64,000 nt of DNA from Phycisphaerae bacterium (lineage in GTDB: Bacteria; Planctomycetota; Phycisphaerae; Phycisphaerales; UBA1924), in assembly GCA_016794925.1 (NCBI GenBank), contig JAEUIW010000002.1:124001-188000 (forward strand), written 5' to 3'. The notes below the pieces were generated by a model, which saw only the letters and a program-made list of their open reading frames with translations, was not told the DNA's origin and did no database searches. This document shows positions 6,922 through 15,175 of the stretch, piece after piece. Every line of letters begins with the position of its first letter. Position 1 is the first letter of the stretch. The position numbers and the translations under genes are program-made.

Positions 6922-7523
6922 GCTCGGTCTCCTTCCCCTTCGTGCCCGCGCGGCGGCCCTTCCCGCGACAATTCCCGTGCCAGCCACGCCCGGGCGTACG
7001 TCCACTCCCGCATCACCGTCCGCTCGGACACACCCAGGGCCCGGGCCGTGTCCACGGCGGTCAGCCCCGCGAAGAACCGCAATCGGACCACCGCCGCGGC
7101 CTGGGGCATCTCCCTTTCCAGGCGCACAAAGGCGTCGTCGAATGACACGATTTGCTCCGGACTGGATTCTCGCGCCAGATCGGCCACCCCCCCCAGCGAC
7201 ACCGCGGCCGCGCGGCCACCTCGCTTCGCTGCCCCCTTTTTTCGGGCATGGTCGATGAGAATCCTCCTCATGGCCTCGGACGCGGCGAGAAAGAACTGCG
7301 CCCGGCCTCCCCACTCCACATCACCCGAGTTGACGAGCTTGACATACGCCTCGTGGACAAGCGCCGTGGCCTGCAGCGTGTGCCCGTGGCGCTCACCCCG
7401 CATCCGGTCGCGGGCCACCGCGCGGAGCTGGGCGTACACCAGCGGGAGCAGCCGGTCGGCAGCGACGCGGTCTCCCGCCGCGGCGTGCCGCATGAGTTGC
7501 GTGAGGTCCGGCGGCTCGGGCAT
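6918..7523 (-). CDS. ECF-type RNA polymerase sigma factor (TIGR02999-like)
   Basis: 201 residues with the two conserved regions of this planctomycete-rich ECF family. Region 2 includes LLPLVYAQLRAVARDRM and the promoter-recognition block ATALVHEAYVKL. Region 4 near the C-terminus has an HTH: AVDTARALGVSERTVMREW. It directs RNA polymerase to a dedicated promoter set. Coupled translation with the downstream kinase suggests that phosphorylation or the kinase signal controls the pair, as inferred for similar operons. No anti-sigma gene is adjacent. A TAGAGT hexamer six nucleotides before the ATG with no Shine-Dalgarno points to a leaderless start. Confidence 0.92.
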   Translation of the reverse strand: MPEPPDLTQLMRHAAAGDRVAADRLLPLVYAQLRAVARDRMRGERHGHTLQATALVHEAYVKLVNSGDVEWGGRAQFFLAASEAMRRILIDHARKKGAAKRGGRAAAVSLGGVADLARESSPEQIVSFDDAFVRLEREMPQAAAVVRLRFFAGLTAVDTARALGVSERTVMREWTYARAWLARELSREGPPRGHEGEGDRA

Positions 7524-7529
7524 GATGGC

Positions 7530-7535
7530 ACTCTA
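7530..7535 (-). promoter_or_regulatory. -10-like TAGAGT before the sigma factor gene
   Basis: On the minus strand TAGAGT ends six nucleotides before the sigma factor ATG (7523), with no ribosome site between. Candidate leaderless promoter of the sigma-kinase operon; no good -35 seen. Confidence 0.4.
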
Positions 7536-7610
7536 ACCGGGCGATTCCGGTTCCGCGATGGACGCCGGGAACGGAAGCTCGAGGCGGGCGCACGCGGGCA
7601 AGGAGCATCG

Positions 7611-8273
7611 ATGCCGAACGCAACCACCCCGACCGAGAACCCGCCCCACCCGCACGTCGAGGCCGACTACCTGCCGCTCGCGTCCCGCTACACCGCCGCG
7701 TGGGCCGAGCTCAACGCCCGCATCACCGCGCGCCAGAACGTCATCCTGCTGTTCGTGCCCGTGGTCACGGCGGTCCTGGGCGCGATCACATCGCCCATGG
7801 TGCGGTGGGAGCTGGCGCTGGCCGTGCCGGTCTTCAGCGTGCTGATCTTCTCGCTGGTGCTCATGCACGAGTTGAACATCGGCTCGCTGCACAACTTCTG
7901 CTCGTGGTGCGAGGCGATCAACAACCCCGAAGGGCGGCTCCCCTGCTACCACCACGCGTCCCACCCCTGGAGCCAGCGGACCCCCCTCTACCGCCGACTC
8001 AACGACCTCGTGCTCGCGACCATGTTCGCCGCGGCGAACATCATCACGGGCGAGACCATCCGCGTGCGCACGTCGGGCGAGTCCGCGGCGGCGGCGCGGC
8101 TCCCCGAGATGTTCTGGGTCTTCGCGATCGGGATCGCGCTGCTCGTGGTGACGGTGCCCACGCTCGCCCGCCGGATGCTGTCGCTCCGGGCCTGGTCGCC
8201 CACGCCGCTCGCCCGCGTCGCGGGGCACGTCAACGGCGCGCCGCGCGCGTCGGCGGAGCGCACGGGTACCTAA
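7611..8273 (+). CDS. Membrane protein of unknown function
   Basis: 220 residues, not recognised. The ATG at 7611 has AAGGAG five nucleotides upstream. Predicted membrane helices are VILLFVPVVTAVLGAI (about 44-60), LALAVPVFSVLIFSLVLM (about 66-84), a weaker LVLATMFAAANIITG and a strong FWVFAIGIALLVVTVPTL near 170. Between helices two and three is a loop with HNFCSWCEAI, where two cysteines could bind metal or form a disulfide, and a CYHHASHPW stretch rich in histidine. The next gene, a thioredoxin-like protein, starts nine nucleotides after its stop, so they are probably co-transcribed. A redox-related partnership is only a guess from this. Confidence 0.7.
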   Translation: MPNATTPTENPPHPHVEADYLPLASRYTAAWAELNARITARQNVILLFVPVVTAVLGAITSPMVRWELALAVPVFSVLIFSLVLMHELNIGSLHNFCSWCEAINNPEGRLPCYHHASHPWSQRTPLYRRLNDLVLATMFAAANIITGETIRVRTSGESAAAARLPEMFWVFAIGIALLVVTVPTLARRMLSLRAWSPTPLARVAGHVNGAPRASAERTGT

Positions 8274-8281
8274 TCTTCGGC

Positions 8282-8854
8282 ATGATCACGCCGGCGTTGT
8301 TGCACGCCAAGTTCGACCGTGCCTCCCCGTACGAGTTGTACCTCCGCTCGGCCCGGCCGCACCAGCGCGCAGCCTGGGACGCCTCGGACGCGCGTGCATC
8401 TCTCCTGCCCCGCCAGCACGAGCTGCTCGCGACATTCACCCGGGTGATGCCCGTGCTGGTGATCTCGGGCACGTGGTGCGGCGACTGCGTCCAGCAGTGC
8501 CCGATGCTGGCGCGGATCGCTGAGGCGAACCCCTCGAAGATCCACCTTCGCTTCCTGGACCGAGACGCGCACCTCGATCTGGCCGATCAGGTGATGGTGT
8601 GCGGCGGGCATCGTGTCCCGTTAGTGATCTTCGCGAACGAGGACTTCGAGTTCGTTCATCTCTTTGGCGATCGCACCCTGACCCGCTACCGGGCTCAGGC
8701 AGCCAAGGCGCTCGGCGCCGCCTGCCCGCTGCCCGGGGCTCCGCTCGATGCCGATGATGCGGCCGGGACGCTTCAGGACTGGGTCAATGAATTCGAGCGC
8801 GTCCAGTTGCTGCTGAGGCTTTCGCCGAAGCTCCGTGAACGCTACGGAGATTGA
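8282..8854 (+). CDS. Thioredoxin-fold protein with WCGDC active site
   Basis: 190 residues. Segment MPVLVISGTWCGDCVQQCPM is a thioredoxin-like beta strand followed by a CxxC redox centre plus a third nearby cysteine. MVCGGHRVPLVIF around residue 110 supplies the cis-proline equivalent (VP). No signal peptide or membrane anchor, so it is cytoplasmic. It resembles the YbbN/thioredoxin_9-like small thioredoxin family found beside metabolic genes. It follows the membrane protein by nine nucleotides. The substrate is unknown. After its stop the sequence becomes AT-rich and contains the promoter of the next gene, with no clear terminator. Confidence 0.78.
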   Translation: MITPALLHAKFDRASPYELYLRSARPHQRAAWDASDARASLLPRQHELLATFTRVMPVLVISGTWCGDCVQQCPMLARIAEANPSKIHLRFLDRDAHLDLADQVMVCGGHRVPLVIFANEDFEFVHLFGDRTLTRYRAQAAKALGAACPLPGAPLDADDAAGTLQDWVNEFERVQLLLRLSPKLRERYGD

Positions 8855-8909
8855 CAAATCGTCCGATAACTCGTTGCAGAACTGTTGATTTCCATTTATT
8901 TTGGTATGT

Positions 8910-8975
8910 GTTTGTGACAAACAAATTCTTGCTTTGCGTTTGTCTATTGACACATCCCCAAATTTGGCGCATACT
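8910..8975 (+). promoter_or_regulatory. Strong sigma-70-like promoter with upstream GTTTGT boxes
   Basis: TTGACA (8947-8952), a 17-bp spacer and CATACT (8970-8975) form the best housekeeping-type promoter in the window, set in a local AT-rich patch. Upstream, GTTTGTGACAAAC (8910-8922) is an inverted repeat about a single central base, and GTTTGT recurs at 8938-8943, right before the -35. These may bind a regulator. The promoter predicts a leader of about 180 nt for the gene at 9161. Confidence 0.68.
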
Positions 8976-9115
8976 TGTCGTTGACGCTGGGAGAGAGAGA
9001 CCCTGGCGGACATGCTGGCTGAGTAGGCGTGCGCTGCACTCTTGGAGGCGGCCTCGCAGCGCGACGTGTCCGACCACGACTTTTTCCCCCATGCGCCGCA
9101 ATCCCGGCTATAGCG

Positions 9116-9150
9116 CCCCAGCGTGGGGTGTCATTTTTCCGTACGGAAAA
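9116..9150 (+). promoter_or_regulatory. Leader hairpin and 16-bp palindrome before the sorting-tail gene
   Basis: A CCCCA-GCG-TGGGG hairpin (9116-9128) is followed six nucleotides later by a T-run, which looks like a weak terminator. It overlaps the start of a perfect palindrome TTTTCCGTACGGAAAA (9135-9150). The palindrome abuts the GGAGAG ribosome site at 9151. In RNA it could hide or expose that site; in DNA it could be an operator. Control of the gene at 9161 is inferred. Confidence 0.5.
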
Positions 9151-9160
9151 GGAGAGAGAT

Positions 9161-9967
9161 ATGAAGATCAGTGCATTGGTTGCGACGGCGGGCCTCGCGC
9201 TCGCCGGCACCGCGATCGCCGACGTGGACATCAACGGGGGCGATCTGACCCCGGTTGCGTCCTTCGCGATCGGAACCCCCGGGACGTACCTCGGCACCGC
9301 CGCGGGCGTTGAGTATTCGAACATCACCACCTTCACGGGCTCGGCGTTCAGCCACGGCGGCGCCGCGGTTCAGTCCGGCAACACCATCACCACGCTGGTG
9401 GCCGATGACTGCACCCCGATCGGCCCCGGTGGCACGAGCGTGACCCAGGTCAAGTTCAGCGTCTCGAACCTGAACTCGGTCTCCGTCTCCGCCCGCGCCC
9501 GCATCCGCTTCTGGTTCGCCGACGGCTCCGGCGGCGGGCCCGGCACGTATTACAACAACCCGGCCTCGGTCGGCTTCTCGTTCAACGCCATCGCCTTCGG
9601 CGCCAACTCGGTGACCACCGTGACCGGCACCATCGGCGCGGGCCTGTTCTACATGCCGAGCAACAAGTTCTGGGCGGGCGTCACGTTCGATAACAACACC
9701 GGTGCCACCGGCGCCACGCTTGCTCAGATGAACAACCTGGGCCAGGGCATCTTCACTCCGCCCACGGTCGGATCCAGCGCCGATCAGGCGTTCCAGACCT
9801 CCGGGGCCGGGTCCTTCTTCACGGTCTCGAACCCCGCCGGCACGCTCTTCAACTTCGGCGGCAACCCCGCGGCCAACTTCGGCTGGGAGTTCTCCACGAT
9901 CCCGGCTCCCGGCGCGTCCGCGCTCCTGGGCCTGGCTGGCCTCGTCGGCCTGCGTCGCCGCCGCTGA
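9161..9967 (+). CDS. Secreted protein with PEP-CTERM-like Arg-rich sorting tail
   Basis: 268 residues. Signal peptide MKISALVATAGLALAGTAIA with an AIA-DV cleavage site, then a Gly/Thr/Ser/Asn-rich beta body with few charged residues, typical of choice-of-anchor surface proteins. The end is IPAPGASALLGLAGLVGLRRRR: a Pro-Ala-Pro motif, a short hydrophobic helix and a basic cluster, the sorting tail recognised by exosortase-type systems in Phycisphaerae. Exosortase itself is not in the window. ATG at 9161 has GGAGAG six bases upstream. It is a single-gene transcript with its own strong promoter and terminator. The ligand or role is unknown. Confidence 0.82.
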   Translation: MKISALVATAGLALAGTAIADVDINGGDLTPVASFAIGTPGTYLGTAAGVEYSNITTFTGSAFSHGGAAVQSGNTITTLVADDCTPIGPGGTSVTQVKFSVSNLNSVSVSARARIRFWFADGSGGGPGTYYNNPASVGFSFNAIAFGANSVTTVTGTIGAGLFYMPSNKFWAGVTFDNNTGATGATLAQMNNLGQGIFTPPTVGSSADQAFQTSGAGSFFTVSNPAGTLFNFGGNPAANFGWEFSTIPAPGASALLGLAGLVGLRRRR

Positions 9968-10026
9968 TGCGGTCGCGAACGACTCACACTCGTTTCGATT
10001 GAATCGAATCGGATCACACACGACTA

Positions 10027-10061
10027 CCCCCGTCCCACTCGGGACGGGGGTTCTTTTTTTT
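10027..10061 (+). terminator. Intrinsic terminator
   Basis: Perfect 10-bp stem CCCCCGTCCC/GGGACGGGGG with a 4-nt loop (10027-10050), followed by TTCTTTTTTTT. It ends the transcript of the sorting-tail gene and lies just ahead of the convergent release-factor-like gene's stop. Confidence 0.92.
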
Positions 10062-10073
10062 GCGCATCCCGCC

Positions 10074-10601
10074 TCAGCGCAGCGGCCCGAGCCCCAACCC
10101 CGCCCGCTCCCGGTTCATCCGCCGCAGCGCCGGCGCGTGCCCCGCCACCAGTCGAACCAGTTGCGTCGGTGTGACCCGCAGCGTGCCGGCCGCGGCCCGC
10201 GCGTCCCACCCCGACGCGGCCAACGCGTTCAACGCCTCGCTGAGCAGCGCGGGGAAGTCCGCATGGTCCGGGTTGCACGCGATCCTGCCGTTCCGCGACC
10301 GGGCGCGCCAGCGCTCGCTCGGCGTCGCCGCCGGGAGGGTACGCACCTCGACCGCCAGCGCAAGCCGCAGACGCCGGAGCGCCTCGGCCTTGTTCTCGAC
10401 CTGACTCCGCCGCTCCGACGCTTGCCCGGTCCATCCCGTTGCCACGTGCGTGGCGGTCACCGCCGTCTCGACCTTGTTGCGGTGCTGCCCGCCCGGGCCC
10501 GAGGCCCTGGACGTCCGGAACTCGCACGCCCGCGTCAGACGCTCCGTGTCAAGGCACGCGGGATGGACGCTCTCGTGCGGGAGTCCGGCTGACTCGGTCA
10601 A
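10074..10601 (-). CDS. GGQ-domain peptide chain release factor-like protein
   Basis: 175 residues. SRASGPGGQHRNKVETAV holds the universally conserved GGQ that triggers peptidyl-tRNA hydrolysis in release factors, plus the flanking RNKVET block of class I factors and rescue proteins such as ArfB and PrfH. No stop-codon recognition domains are present, so a role in ribosome rescue or a specialised release reaction is likelier than normal termination. The C-terminal half contains SGWDARAAAGTLRVTPTQLV, a possible helix-turn-helix. Start is TTG at 10601, overlapping the tsaD stop by four bases (TTGA). It is the third gene of the ctpA-tsaD operon. Confidence 0.8.
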   Translation of the reverse strand: MTESAGLPHESVHPACLDTERLTRACEFRTSRASGPGGQHRNKVETAVTATHVATGWTGQASERRSQVENKAEALRRLRLALAVEVRTLPAATPSERWRARSRNGRIACNPDHADFPALLSEALNALAASGWDARAAAGTLRVTPTQLVRLVAGHAPALRRMNRERAGLGLGPLR

Positions 10602-11677
10602 GCGGCGGCCTCCTCCGTGCCGGTGGTGGGCATCGCCTCCAGCCCCAGCCCGCTGACGTGCCCCGCGTCGAGGTACTCGTGCGCCAGGCCCCCGATCATG
10701 GCCGCGTTATCGATGCAGAATTCCATCGCCGGCGCGCGGACCTCGACGCCCTCGGAGCGCAGCCGGTCCAGCTCCGCCCGCAGCAGCGAATTGGCCGACA
10801 CGCCCCCGCCCACGAGCACCGCGGGCGCGTCGCCGCCGCGTCGGTCCCACTGCCCCAGGCCCCGCCGCAGCTTCAGCATCACGGCCCCGATCGCGGCCCG
10901 CTGGAACGAGGCGCACAGGTCCGCGCGCCGACGGCCGTCCACCGTCGGCGGGAGTGAACGCGGCGGGTCGCCCTCACGCGTGGGCACGCCGTGGGCCGCG
11001 TACAGCAGCGCCGTCTTCAACCCGGAGAACGAAAAATCGAGCGAACGCGGCGCGAGCCGGCTCACCGGCAGATCCACCGCGCGCGCATCGCCGTCGGCCG
11101 CCAGCCGATCCACCAGCGGGCCACCCGGGAACGGCAGACCCAGGATCGTCGCGGCCTTGTCGTACGCCTCTCCCACCGCGTCGTCGATGGTGGACCCCAG
11201 CCGCGTCAGCCCGTGGGGCTCCCAGCGCTCGATGCGGTACAACGCCGTGTGCCCGCCCGACACGACCAGCCCGAGCGCCGGAAGACGCACCGGCGCGGCT
11301 CCCAGCAGCGGCGCATACAGGTGCGCGTGGACGTGATCGACGCCGATCAGCGGCACGCCGAGCGTCAGCGCCAGCGCCTTGGCCGCCCCGACCCCCACCA
11401 GCAGCGAGCCGATCAGGCCGGGACGGTGGCCGACCGCCACCGCGTGGACGTCGCCCGGCGCGACCGACGCGGCGTCGAGCGCGCCCCGCACCACCGGCAG
11501 GATCCGCTCGGCGTGCGCCCGCGAGGCGATCTCGGGCACCACACCGCGATACTCGGCGTGCAGCTCGTGCTGCGAGGCCACGATCGACGAACGCACGACC
11601 CGCCCGGTCCCCACCACGCTCGCGGCCGTCTCATCGCACGAGGTCTCGATGGCCAGCACGAGCCGAGGCGGGCTCAC
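10598..11677 (-). CDS. tsaD: tRNA N6-adenosine threonylcarbamoyltransferase TsaD
   Basis: 359 residues starting from GTG at 11677, which overlaps the ctpA stop (GTGA). LVLAIETSCDETAAS is the ASKHA phosphate-binding opening. HVHAH at 115-119 is the metal-binding HxxxH. VVSGGHTALY follows near 140, and VLVGGGVSANSLLR and FCIDNAAMIG mark the C-terminal half. With TsaB, TsaC and TsaE (not in the window) it transfers the threonylcarbamoyl group to A37 of ANN-decoding tRNAs. Essential in most bacteria. Coupled to a CtpA protease upstream and a release-factor-like gene downstream, so two translation genes share a transcript. Confidence 0.95.
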   Translation of the reverse strand: MSPPRLVLAIETSCDETAASVVGTGRVVRSSIVASQHELHAEYRGVVPEIASRAHAERILPVVRGALDAASVAPGDVHAVAVGHRPGLIGSLLVGVGAAKALALTLGVPLIGVDHVHAHLYAPLLGAAPVRLPALGLVVSGGHTALYRIERWEPHGLTRLGSTIDDAVGEAYDKAATILGLPFPGGPLVDRLAADGDARAVDLPVSRLAPRSLDFSFSGLKTALLYAAHGVPTREGDPPRSLPPTVDGRRRADLCASFQRAAIGAVMLKLRRGLGQWDRRGGDAPAVLVGGGVSANSLLRAELDRLRSEGVEVRAPAMEFCIDNAAMIGGLAHEYLDAGHVSGLGLEAMPTTGTEEAAA

Positions 11678-13371
11678 GGCCCCTTGCCCTCGGTCGCGGG
11701 CACGCCGGCATCGACCTTCAGGTCCGCGGGCTCGAGCCATCGGTCCAGCTCGGGGTCGTCGATGCGCAAGCTCGCCACGCGGTTGCCGTCTTTGTCGAAC
11801 ACCTCCAGCCGACCGCCCCGCACATCGACGTGCTCTCCCCACAGCCGGGGCTTCGCGGCGGGCGCGCCGCCGGAATTCTCGAGCGCATCGAGGCGGCGGT
11901 CCATTCGGTCGAGCTCGATGGCCAGTCGCTCGCGCGTACGGAACAGCCGCCGGTGCTCGTCGGCGTTGACGCTCGCCGCCGCCGCGACGGGCTCCGAGGG
12001 CTGGCCGGGCAGGGCCGCCCACGCGCCGGTTTCGAGCCTGGCTCTCGCCACGCGCAACGCCTGCGCCAGGGGCTCATCGCGCAGCTCCGAGGCGATCCAG
12101 TCGGGGTCCGACCAGCGCGGCAATGCCGGGGCCGCCGCGCCCGCGCGGTCGGCCCCGCGCGGATCGATCGTGTCGAACCGCCGCCGCGCCAGGAACTGCT
12201 CGGTCTGCTGCGCCGGCGACTGCGGCACGAAGAAACCGGGCGTCGGATCGACGCCCCAGGCGGTCGCGGCGTCGGTCCGATGGATCAGCTTGCCGCCGGG
12301 GGTGTACCAGTGTTGCTCGGTGATCTTGACCTGCGCCCCGGCGTCGTGCGGAAGGGTCTCGATCGCCTGCACGGACCCTTTCCCGAAGGACCGCGAACCG
12401 ATCACGATCGCGCGGCCGTTGTCCGCCAGCGCCCCCGCCAGCACCTCGCTCGCCGAGGCCGAGCGCCCGTCGAGCAGCACGATCAGCGGAAAATCCGGCA
12501 GCGTGCCCGGGCCCTTGGCTCGGAGCGTCGACTTGCGGAACGATCGCCCCTTGGTCGAGACGATCTCGCCCGAGGGCAGGAACCGATCGGCGATCTCCAC
12601 CGCGGTGTCGAGCAGTCCGCCGGGGTTGCCCCGAAGATCAAGGATCATCGCTCCCGGCGGCGCCCGGTCCGCGTCGAGCGAACGCAGCGCCGCGTCGAAC
12701 TCTCGCGGCGACGTGGGCGTGAACTGCGTCAGCCGCAGGTACGCCACGCGCCGCTCGGGATCGATCATGTAGCTCCACTGGTCCGATCCCGCGGGGTGCG
12801 CAAAGCCCTTGACCGCGCGGGTCACGATCTCGGCCCGCGTGATCGTGAACGCCAGGCGCGCCCCGTCGCGCTCGATCGTCAGCCGCACGGGCGTGCCGGG
12901 CTCGCCCACGATGCGCTCGATGCACGCGTCGATCGTCAGCCCGCGCGTGACCGCGCCCTCGATCTCGACCACCCGATCGCCGGGCAGCAGCCCCGCCGCC
13001 AGCGCCGGCGAATCCTCCAGCGGTGTGACGATGGTCAGCCAGCCGTCCCGCGAAATCACCTCGGCGCCGATGCCGACGTACCGGCCCGTGATCGCCTTCT
13101 CGAACTCGGCCTGGTCGGCCGGCGGCACGTACACCGTGTACGGGTCGTTCAACGCCTCCAGCATGCCGCGGATCGCGCCCCGCTGCAGCGCGGCGGGGTC
13201 GGGCTCGTCGACGAACCGCCCCCGCACCAGCTCGTACACGTCGCCGATCGCGGCCATCGGGTCGGGCCGCGCGCCCAAACCGACCGCGGCAAGTGTGGAC
13301 GGAAGCCGCGCAAGGAAGACGCCCAGCAACAGGAAGAGGACTGCGAACAGCACGAATCGTCGCGAATTCAT
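11674..13371 (-). CDS. ctpA: S41 C-terminal processing peptidase with PDZ domain
   Basis: 565 residues. An N-terminal membrane helix (6-22) works as signal anchor and places the enzyme in the periplasm. A PDZ domain spans about 95-185 (GRYVGIGAEV, LLPGDRVVEIEG). The S41 core follows: AMILDLRGNPGGLL near 241, the serine region DGRSASASEV at 301-310 and the lysine in FGKGSVQ at about 331, forming a Ser-Lys dyad. About 170 C-terminal residues form a family-specific extension with a short coiled coil. It trims or degrades envelope proteins. ATG at 13371 has no Shine-Dalgarno, but TACACT ends five bases upstream, suggesting a leaderless transcript. First gene of ctpA-tsaD-GGQ. Confidence 0.92.
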   Translation of the reverse strand: MNSRRFVLFAVLFLLLGVFLARLPSTLAAVGLGARPDPMAAIGDVYELVRGRFVDEPDPAALQRGAIRGMLEALNDPYTVYVPPADQAEFEKAITGRYVGIGAEVISRDGWLTIVTPLEDSPALAAGLLPGDRVVEIEGAVTRGLTIDACIERIVGEPGTPVRLTIERDGARLAFTITRAEIVTRAVKGFAHPAGSDQWSYMIDPERRVAYLRLTQFTPTSPREFDAALRSLDADRAPPGAMILDLRGNPGGLLDTAVEIADRFLPSGEIVSTKGRSFRKSTLRAKGPGTLPDFPLIVLLDGRSASASEVLAGALADNGRAIVIGSRSFGKGSVQAIETLPHDAGAQVKITEQHWYTPGGKLIHRTDAATAWGVDPTPGFFVPQSPAQQTEQFLARRRFDTIDPRGADRAGAAAPALPRWSDPDWIASELRDEPLAQALRVARARLETGAWAALPGQPSEPVAAAASVNADEHRRLFRTRERLAIELDRMDRRLDALENSGGAPAAKPRLWGEHVDVRGGRLEVFDKDGNRVASLRIDDPELDRWLEPADLKVDAGVPATEGKGP

Positions 13372-13376
13372 GCCCG

Positions 13377-13382
13377 AGTGTA
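13377..13382 (-). promoter_or_regulatory. -10-like TACACT before ctpA
   Basis: On the minus strand TACACT ends five nucleotides before the ctpA ATG, with no ribosome site. Candidate leaderless promoter of the operon. Confidence 0.4.
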
Positions 13383-13624
13383 GGGTGCGCGGGCGCCGCG
13401 CCCGGCATCCGCGCGTCCCCGGCCCGGACCGCTGTTTCCCCCCGCGAATCTCCGCGCGGATCTCCCCGCACGCGCCCGCCGAATCAGGCCCGCGCGGCGG
13501 TCACGCCCGGCCCCGCGACGGGGGGACACCCGGGCCCTCGGGACTACCATTGCCACGGCGCAGGCCCCACCGCTCCAGACCGCCGGGGCGGGCCCGCCCG
13601 GCCGGAGAGACGAACGAGAGCCCG

Positions 13625-15118
13625 ATGGCACAACCGAAGGAACGCACGGCAATCAAGGTCCAGTCGGAGCGGGCGATCGTGGCCGCGGTCCGCACGCCGG
13701 ACTCGAACTACAACCGGCTCGATCCCTTCGGCGAACTCCGGGCGCTGGCCCAGCAGGCCGGGGCCGTGATCGTGGGCGAGATGGAGCAGCAGCGCGACCG
13801 CCCCGACGCGGGCACCTTCATGGGGTCCGGCAAGGTCGAGGAACTCAAGACGTTCTGCGCCGCCCGCGAGGCGAGCCTCGTGATCTTCGATCACGACCTC
13901 TCGCCGCGCCAGATCGCGAACATAGAGGAAATCGTCGGCCGCAAGGTCATCGACCGCTCGGAGCTGATCCTCGATATCTTCGCCTCCCGCGCCACCACCC
14001 GCGAGGCCCAGGCCCAGGTCGAACTCGCCCAGCTGGAGTACACCTACCCGCGGCTGCGCGCCATGTGGTCGCACCTGGAGCGGATCGTCGGCGTCGGGGG
14101 AATCGGCGGCATCGGCACCCGCGGTCCGGGCGAGCAGCAGCTCGAGATCGACCGGCGCTTGGCCCAGAAACGCCGGCTCGAACTCCAGCGCGAGCTCGAG
14201 GAGATCCAGGGACGCAAGCGCCGCATGGTGGCGCAGCGCAAGCTCGACCACTTCACCGTCGGGCTCGTCGGCTACACCAACGCCGGCAAGAGCACGCTCT
14301 TCAACACCCTCACCTCGGGCGGCGCGTACGCCGACGACCGCCTCTTCTCCACGCTGATGACCCGCACCCGAGAATGGAACGTCGGCCTCGACGCCCCGGC
14401 CGCGCCCGGAGCCCCCGCGCGAGCCGGTGTGGGCGTCCGCGTGATGCTCTCCGACACCGTCGGGTTCGTCCGCGACCTCCCGCACAACCTCATCGCCAGT
14501 TTCCGCGCCACGCTCGAGGAGGCCACCCACGCCGACCTCCTGCTCATCGTGCTCGACGTGTCCGACCCCGCCGCCGAGCTCCAGCACCAGGCCGTCACGT
14601 CCACCCTCGACGATCTGTTCGCCGACCTGGCCCGGGCCGAGGACCGCGCGCGCAAACGCGGCGACGGCTCCTCCGGCGCCGCCCCCTGGCGCGAACCCAG
14701 GCGCGTGCTGCTCCTGAACAAGGTCGACCGCCTGCGCGACAACGCCGACCTGCTCGTTTGGCAGCGCCGCGTGCCCGACGCCATCGCCATCTCGGCCCGC
14801 CAGCCCGACGGGCCCGGACACGCCGAGCTGCGCCGTGTGGTGCGCGACGCGGCCCGGGGCGGCGTCGTGGAAGCGGTGCTCCGCGTCCCCATGGCCGACA
14901 GCCGCGTCATCAACATGATCGAGTCCCGCGCCGAGGTGCTCGCCCGCGAGTACGAGGGCGACCACGCGGCCCTGCGAGTCCGGATCGGCCGCACCCAGAT
15001 CGAGCAGATCCGCAGCGCCGCACGCACTTTCGGAAAAGGCCGCGTCGAAGTGACCGAGGTGCCGCCCGAGCCCATCTCGCGGCCGCGCCGGCGCGCCGCC
15101 GCGCCACGGAAGCGATAG
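13625..15118 (+). CDS. hflX: Ribosome-associated GTPase HflX
   Basis: 497 residues. The N-terminal HflX domain contains FMGSGKVEEL and the signature RGPGEQQLEIDRR near 166. A coiled stretch (QKRRLELQRELEEIQGRK) leads into the G domain: GYTNAGKST at 216-224, SDTVGFVRDLP at about 276, NKVD near 365. HflX binds 50S/70S ribosomes and splits stalled ones. ATG at 13625 chosen because family similarity starts there. A TACCAT hexamer at 13546-13551 may be its -10, giving a short leader. Divergent from ctpA. Its tail is Arg/Pro-rich. tRNA-Thr follows on the same strand with its own promoter. Confidence 0.94.
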   Translation: MAQPKERTAIKVQSERAIVAAVRTPDSNYNRLDPFGELRALAQQAGAVIVGEMEQQRDRPDAGTFMGSGKVEELKTFCAAREASLVIFDHDLSPRQIANIEEIVGRKVIDRSELILDIFASRATTREAQAQVELAQLEYTYPRLRAMWSHLERIVGVGGIGGIGTRGPGEQQLEIDRRLAQKRRLELQRELEEIQGRKRRMVAQRKLDHFTVGLVGYTNAGKSTLFNTLTSGGAYADDRLFSTLMTRTREWNVGLDAPAAPGAPARAGVGVRVMLSDTVGFVRDLPHNLIASFRATLEEATHADLLLIVLDVSDPAAELQHQAVTSTLDDLFADLARAEDRARKRGDGSSGAAPWREPRRVLLLNKVDRLRDNADLLVWQRRVPDAIAISARQPDGPGHAELRRVVRDAARGGVVEAVLRVPMADSRVINMIESRAEVLAREYEGDHAALRVRIGRTQIEQIRSAARTFGKGRVEVTEVPPEPISRPRRRAAAPRKR

Positions 15119-15134
15119 CTCGACCCGCGCCGGG

Positions 15135-15163
15135 TGGACAAGCCGTGACGTCGGGCCGATACT
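15135..15163 (+). promoter_or_regulatory. Promoter of tRNA-Thr
   Basis: TGGACA (15135-15140), a 17-bp spacer and GATACT (15158-15163) place initiation about six bases before the mature tRNA 5' end at 15176. Confidence 0.6.
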
Positions 15164-15175
15164 GTTGGCCCTCAG

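Noticed and set aside
6922..7314. Upstream extension of the kinase to 1652 residues
   Set aside because: It is the sigma factor gene read in another frame; the kinase's real start is the ATGA overlap at 6921.
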